Shown here piece by piece: positions 59,743 through 64,000 of a stretch of 64,000 bases of DNA. Each line of letters starts with the position of its first letter. Within the stretch, counting starts at the first letter, position 1. The notes below the pieces were generated by a model. The model searched no databases, had not been told where the DNA came from, and was given only the letters and a program-made list of their open reading frames with translations. The position numbers and the translations under genes were made by a program. Source of the DNA: Candidatus Roseilinea sp. (GTDB lineage Bacteria > Chloroflexota > Anaerolineae > J036 > Brachytrichaceae); contig AP024676.1 in the NCBI GenBank assembly GCA_025998955.1, forward strand, positions 2,666,001 through 2,730,000, written 5' to 3'.

Positions 59743-61947
59743 ATGAAGAGGGTCGCTTATCCACACAAAGCATTCCCATCACTGATCATCGCTTTCGTTG
59801 TTATTCTGTTTGCTCTGTTTGCCGCTGTCCCACAACCGAAACAGGCGCTATCCTCGGGTTCATCTCAACCGATCCTGTTGGTCAAGAACAATACGCCACA
59901 GGCGCCCTTCGGCGATTACCTTGAGGAGATCGTTCGTGCCGAGGGTTTGAACGCCTTCGATACAGCCGTGCTGAGCAGCTTGACCGCAGGCGATCTCGGT
60001 GGGCGTGACCTCGTCATTTTGGCCGAGACGGCGCTGAGCGATGCGCAAGCCGCGCTCCTCTCGACCTACGTGCAAAACGGTGGGCGTCTGATCGCCATGC
60101 GCCCGGACGTGAAGCTGGCCGGCGTGTTCGGATTGGCTGGCAATCCCTCGACGCGCCAGGGTGGCTATCTGCGCATCAGCGCGCCGGAGTTCCTGGCTGC
60201 TGGTCTTGTGACGGAGACCATGCAGATTCATGGCGCGATTGACCTTTACAACCTGCAAGGCGGCAGCGCGATCGCATACGTGTATGACTCGGCTGCGCTG
60301 AGCAGTGCGACGAACCATCCGGCCGTGGTCAGCAACACGTTCGGATCCGGTCAGGCAGTCGCGTTTACCTATGACCTCGCGCGCAACGTCGCGTATATCC
60401 GCCAAGGCAACCCGGCCTTGGCCGACGTAGACGTGGACGGCAACGGTTTTAAGACGACTGATCTATTTCAGGCGGAGCCGGGAGGCACGCCATGGTTGGA
60501 TGTCACGCGCATCCCCATCCCTCAGGCAGATGAGCAACAGCGGCTATTTGTAGCGTTGGTGAGGCGGATGGTGTCTCCATCACGTCCACTCCCTCAATGG
60601 TGGTACTTCCCTGGGACGGCGAAATCCGTCTTGTTGCTCACAGCCGATACGGCGGCGAATCCACTCGACTACTTCCGCAACTACGGCGACTACATCGCGG
60701 CTAAAGGAGGAAAGAGCAGCTTCTTTCTAAACTTCAGCCCGCTTACCCCGGCTGACCTAAATGCGATGCGTGCTCAGGGGCACGAGTTCGGCATCCATCC
60801 ACCTGCGCAGTTCAACGATCCGACCGGGACATACCCGATTGCGAATCTGTCCCAGGGCTTCGCAGTTTTTACAAACTATTCTCTCAACCGGTTCGGATCT
60901 CCGCCCTCGCCTATATATCGCACTGCAGGATTGGCCTGGGAAGGCTGGACCGGCGGCGTCGAGATCGCAGCGACATACGGCTACAAGTTGGATTTCAGCT
61001 ACGCGCATCGCGGCGCGTGGATGCGCTTGCCCGACGGCAGGTGGCCGCGCGGCTACATCACGGGCAGTGGCCTGCCGATGCGCTTCGTCCGCGCCGACGG
61101 CGGCGTGTTGCCGGTGTATCAGCAGCCTACACCAATCTCCGATGTGCAGCTCTTCCGGAGCATCCCGGGTTCGGTCGAGCAGCACAGCATGTCCACGGTG
61201 CTCGACTTGGTGCAGAGGCAACTGGATGCGAGCATCCAGCGCGACTACGCTGCTCTGACGACGATGACGCAGCTGGACTACTCGAACTACAGCGACGTGC
61301 GCTACGTCTTCGAGTCGCTGCTGGATTACGCGCGCCAGCGCGGCGTCCCAAACTTGAGCGCCATGGAGTGGCTGAATTTCGTCGAGACGCGGCGTGCGGC
61401 CCGGTTCACCGATGTCACCTGGAACGAAGCGACGGCGACGCTCTCGTTCAACGTGGCGGTCACGACGACGCCGGGGGTCACGCTGACGGCGTTGATCCCC
61501 GCGATCTACAACAATCGCAGCCTGCAGTCGGTCACCGTTGACGGCGCGCCGGTCGCCTTCAACATAGACCTCGTGAAGGCCGAGGACCGGGCCTTCGTCA
61601 GCATGCCGGCGGGCAACCATGAAGTCGTCGCGCGTTACGTGGTTGACGAGCCGATCACCGGCCTATCGGCCACCAGTGACAGCCCGAAGAAACTCGGCGA
61701 GACGATGACCTTCACTGCCACCATTGCCTCGGGGACGAACGTAATCGTCCGATGGGACTTCGGCGATGGGGCGCTTGGCAGTGGGCTGACGACCTCTCAC
61801 ATCTACAGGGACTATGGTCCTAACCAAGGCCTCTATGTTGTGAGGGTGACGGCTCGGAACGCCGCTAGCATTCAGGAGACGACGATCACGGTGAAGGTGG
61901 AGTTGCCTCCCAAGGCCTACTTACCCCTCATGCGGCGCAGCCAGTGA
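59743..61947 (+). CDS. Exported polysaccharide deacetylase-like protein with PKD domain
   Basis: The ATG at 59743 (MKRVAYPHKAFPSLIIAFVV) gives a signal peptide cut near QALSSG; a TTG at 59728 would add five residues. The 734-residue protein has a GATase-like N-terminal domain (PILLVKNNTPQAPFGDYLEE, NGGRLIAMRPDVKL). A NodB-like middle follows: KSVLLLTADTAANPLDYF (~residue 300) and MRAQGHEFGIHPPAQF (~345-360), whose HxxxxH suits a metal site, although the usual first Asp pair is altered to TADT. A PKD domain (VIVRWDFGDGALG, ~680) ends in PPKAYLPLMRRSQ, a tail seen in many exported Chloroflexota proteins. Deacetylation of a surface glycan is possible; activity is uncertain. Confidence 0.7.
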   Translation: MKRVAYPHKAFPSLIIAFVVILFALFAAVPQPKQALSSGSSQPILLVKNNTPQAPFGDYLEEIVRAEGLNAFDTAVLSSLTAGDLGGRDLVILAETALSDAQAALLSTYVQNGGRLIAMRPDVKLAGVFGLAGNPSTRQGGYLRISAPEFLAAGLVTETMQIHGAIDLYNLQGGSAIAYVYDSAALSSATNHPAVVSNTFGSGQAVAFTYDLARNVAYIRQGNPALADVDVDGNGFKTTDLFQAEPGGTPWLDVTRIPIPQADEQQRLFVALVRRMVSPSRPLPQWWYFPGTAKSVLLLTADTAANPLDYFRNYGDYIAAKGGKSSFFLNFSPLTPADLNAMRAQGHEFGIHPPAQFNDPTGTYPIANLSQGFAVFTNYSLNRFGSPPSPIYRTAGLAWEGWTGGVEIAATYGYKLDFSYAHRGAWMRLPDGRWPRGYITGSGLPMRFVRADGGVLPVYQQPTPISDVQLFRSIPGSVEQHSMSTVLDLVQRQLDASIQRDYAALTTMTQLDYSNYSDVRYVFESLLDYARQRGVPNLSAMEWLNFVETRRAARFTDVTWNEATATLSFNVAVTTTPGVTLTALIPAIYNNRSLQSVTVDGAPVAFNIDLVKAEDRAFVSMPAGNHEVVARYVVDEPITGLSATSDSPKKLGETMTFTATIASGTNVIVRWDFGDGALGSGLTTSHIYRDYGPNQGLYVVRVTARNAASIQETTITVKVELPPKAYLPLMRRSQ

Positions 61948-61963
61948 TCGGCGCGCTACAGCT

Positions 61964-63307
61964 ATGAAGATCGTCCTGCCGGTTCACCATTTCCCGCCGC
62001 GTTACACCGCGGGCGGTGAACAATATGTGCATCGGCTAGCGCGTTGGCTACAAAAGCATGGCTGCGACGTCGAGGTCGTGTGTCTCGAGTCCATCGAGAC
62101 AGGCGAGCCCGATCGAGTCGAAGCCCGACTCGATCATTACGACGATCTACGCGTGTGGCGTTTGAGCTACGACTTGATGCACGCGCCACAGCGTAAACGA
62201 TGGACGTTCGACAGTGCGCCGCTGCGTGCGTGGTTCGCCAGTTATCTGCGCAATGCGCAACCGGATGTGATCCACTTTCATGCCGGATATCTGCTCGGCG
62301 TGGGCCCGCTGTTCGAGGCGGCCGACGCCGGCGTGCCAATCGTCCTCACTTTACACGACTACTGGTTCCTGTGTCCGCGCCACACGCTGCTGCGCAGCGA
62401 TGGGACATTGTGTGAAGTGATCCCTCAGGATCCGGCCGGCTGTGCCTGGTGTCGCTACGCAGAAGAGCGGCGATATCGCTTGATGATGAATCGCCTCTCG
62501 TTCGGTATGTTCGGCCGATTCGTGCAAACGTTCGGCCTAGAAAGCGAAGCAGCTTTGATCGCCGATCGCCGCGCACAATTGACTGAAGCGCTTCGACTGC
62601 CAAAGGCGATCATCTCACCCTCACACTTCTTGGCGCGTTACTTCGAGGATGCTGTTGATCTTGACCGGTTGCATGTCGTGCGCTTTGGCTTCGACCTCGA
62701 GCGCTTCCGTGCTACACCTGTTCCGCCATCAGATAGCGTGATTCGCATCGGCTACATCGGCCAGATCGCGCATCACAAGGGCGTACATCTACTGATCCAG
62801 GCGTTTCGATCGTTGAACCTGGGGGCACGCCAGGTCGAGTTGCACATCTACGGCAATCTGAAATCGAATCCGGCCTACGTCGCACAGCTCCAATCACTGG
62901 CCGGTGGTGATATGCGCATCCATTTCGATGGGCCGTTCGACAATTCGTGTGTTGCCGGGGCGATGAAGGGTCTTTCGGCGCTGGTCGTGCCTTCGATCTG
63001 GTTCGAAAATAGCCCGCTGGTCATCCTGGAGTCACTTTCGGCCGGCACGCCCGTCATCACCGCGAACATCGGCGGCATGGCCGAACTGGTACAGGACGGG
63101 GTAGATGGGCTGCACTTCGTCGCCGGCAGCGTGAACGACCTCGCCCGCCAACTGCAACGGTTGATTGACGAGCCGGATCTGCTCGCCCGATTGCGGCAAG
63201 GCGCAGCGACCTCGTCCACGCCGCGCAGCATTGACGCTGAGATGAACGAGCTGCTGTCCATCTATCAGCAAGTCATTACGTCTCATTCGGTCGGTCATGT
63301 CGCCTAG
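61964..63307 (+). CDS. GT4 family glycosyltransferase
   Basis: A 447-residue GT-B enzyme beginning MKIVLPVHHFPPRYTAGGEQYVHRLAR (glycine-rich acceptor-side loop), with DVIHFHAGYLLGVGPLFEAA and VLTLHDYWFLCPRHTLL (~120-135), a form seen in GT4 proteins with a Cys-rich LCEVIPQDPAGCAWC insert. The C-terminal domain has IRIGYIGQIAHHKGVHLLIQA (~260-280) and the nucleotide-sugar EX7E region FENSPLVILESLSAGTPVI (~347-365). It is cytosolic or peripheral and extends a lipid-linked glycan. Its stop overlaps the start of the next GT2 gene by 11 nt, so the two act in one operon. Confidence 0.9.
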   Translation: MKIVLPVHHFPPRYTAGGEQYVHRLARWLQKHGCDVEVVCLESIETGEPDRVEARLDHYDDLRVWRLSYDLMHAPQRKRWTFDSAPLRAWFASYLRNAQPDVIHFHAGYLLGVGPLFEAADAGVPIVLTLHDYWFLCPRHTLLRSDGTLCEVIPQDPAGCAWCRYAEERRYRLMMNRLSFGMFGRFVQTFGLESEAALIADRRAQLTEALRLPKAIISPSHFLARYFEDAVDLDRLHVVRFGFDLERFRATPVPPSDSVIRIGYIGQIAHHKGVHLLIQAFRSLNLGARQVELHIYGNLKSNPAYVAQLQSLAGGDMRIHFDGPFDNSCVAGAMKGLSALVVPSIWFENSPLVILESLSAGTPVITANIGGMAELVQDGVDGLHFVAGSVNDLARQLQRLIDEPDLLARLRQGAATSSTPRSIDAEMNELLSIYQQVITSHSVGHVA

Positions 63308-64000
63308 CGTACTCATCATCGTGCTCTGCTACAACGGCGTCGAGCTCACGCTGGCGTGTCTGGCTTCGCTGAGCAAACTCGACTACGCGCAGGCCGATGT
63401 GTTGGTTGTGGACAATGCCTCGAGCGATGCTACGCCGGCGCGGGTGCGTGAGCGCTTCCCCAAAGTGAAAGTGATCGAGACCGGCAGCAACCTCGGCTAT
63501 GCCGAGGGCAACAATGTCGGCTTGCGCTATGCCTTAGAGCACGGCTATGACTATGCGCTCCTGCTCAACAACGACACCGAAGTGGCACCCGATTTCGTGA
63601 CCGAACTCGTTCGGGCATGCGAGGCGGATCGCACGATCGGCGTCGCCGGTCCGAAGATGTATTACTTCGCGCCAAAAGACCGCTTGTACTCGATCGGCGG
63701 CGAAGTGGATTGGCGACGCGGCACGACGCGCATGATCGGGCTTGACGAGCTGGACGAGGGCCAGTTCGACCGTTCGCGCGAGGTGGATTTTGTCAACGGT
63801 TGCGCGCTACTAGCGCGTGTCGAGGCGGTTCGTCAAGCCGGCTTGCTCGACCCACGCTTCTTCATGTATTACGAGGAGACCGAGTGGTGCGTTCGCATCC
63901 GACGGGCTGGCTGGCGAATCGTCTATGTGCCCAGCAGCACGATATGGCATAAGATCGAACCTGCCAAGCAAGCCGAGTCGGCGCGCATTGCCTACTACAT
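63297..64000 (+). CDS. GT2 family glycosyltransferase, 3' end outside the window
   Basis: The ATG at 63297 overlaps the GT4 stop. The 234 residues available show a rhamnosyltransferase-like GT2: SVLIIVLCYNGVELTLACL, DVLVVDNASSDATP (~36-49), SNLGYAEGNNVGLRYAL, YALLLNNDTEVAPDFV (DxD-type, ~85-100), VDFVNGCALLARVEAV and FFMYYEETEWCVRIRRAGW (~188-206, catalytic-base region). The last codons in the window read ARIAYY, as expected near the C-terminal helices of WbbL-like proteins. It probably adds a deoxyhexose or hexose to the surface glycan. Confidence 0.85.
   Translation, partial: MSPSVLIIVLCYNGVELTLACLASLSKLDYAQADVLVVDNASSDATPARVRERFPKVKVIETGSNLGYAEGNNVGLRYALEHGYDYALLLNNDTEVAPDFVTELVRACEADRTIGVAGPKMYYFAPKDRLYSIGGEVDWRRGTTRMIGLDELDEGQFDRSREVDFVNGCALLARVEAVRQAGLLDPRFFMYYEETEWCVRIRRAGWRIVYVPSSTIWHKIEPAKQAESARIAYY

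Overview
The window is GC-rich bacterial DNA, most likely from a Chloroflexota (Anaerolineae-like) genome. This is inferred from gene style: Pro/Thr-rich 'TPTP/TFTPQP' linkers in exported proteins, an extracellular protein ending in a YLPLMRR-type tail, large numbers of GT-C (PMT/ArnT-type) membrane glycosyltransferases, a four-subunit succinate dehydrogenase and several starts that look leaderless. No rRNA, tRNA or CRISPR array was seen, so the taxonomic call rests on protein style only.

Layout. 1-5.7 kb: the 3' end of an exported PA14 protein, a papain-like-fold protein, an exported alpha/beta hydrolase, a COG4091-type NAD(P) oxidoreductase and a glycosyltransferase-like protein. 5.7-10.2 kb: a broken MgtE-N fragment, an isochorismatase-family hydrolase, acetoacetyl-CoA synthetase with 3-hydroxybutyrate dehydrogenase (a ketone-body/3-hydroxybutyrate use pair), and a GIY-YIG protein. 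10.2-15.1 kb: a BatA-like/DUF58 pair, a homoisocitrate/isopropylmalate dehydrogenase-like enzyme, an ArfB-like GGQ protein and a CBS protein. 15.2-20.9 kb: succinate dehydrogenase genes sdhC-sdhD-[GT-C gene]-sdhA-sdhB on the minus strand, with a glycosyltransferase gene placed inside the operon. 17.8-46.5 kb: twelve polytopic GT-C/YfhO-type membrane proteins, most ending in one or more copies of a related extracytoplasmic beta-sandwich-like module. One of them is split by a complete 911-bp IS5-type element flanked by TTA duplications. 46.6-49.9 kb: pyrF, pyrE, a DUF1269 protein and pyrD. 49.9-64 kb: surface-polysaccharide genes (hexapeptide acyltransferase, polyprenyl-phosphate-sugar synthase-like GT2, B12-binding radical SAM protein, O-antigen-ligase-like protein, Asp-box/sialidase-fold surface protein, UDP-sugar epimerase, exported deacetylase-like protein, GT4, and a GT2 cut by the window end).

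How it fits together (inference): the GT2 at 50717 resembles enzymes that make polyprenyl-phosphate sugars, the donor class used by GT-C enzymes. It could feed the GT-C array, which would modify surface proteins or glycans outside the membrane. The genes from 49.9 kb onward would build and assemble a cell-surface polysaccharide.

The most unusual DNA-level signal is a set of at least ten short arrays with strict 7-bp periodicity but different sequence families. They lie in intergenic gaps and also, in frame, inside genes (three GT-C genes and pyrE). A second layer is clusters of short palindromes, mostly with 2-nt loops, and divergent promoters whose -10 elements overlap as near-palindromes.
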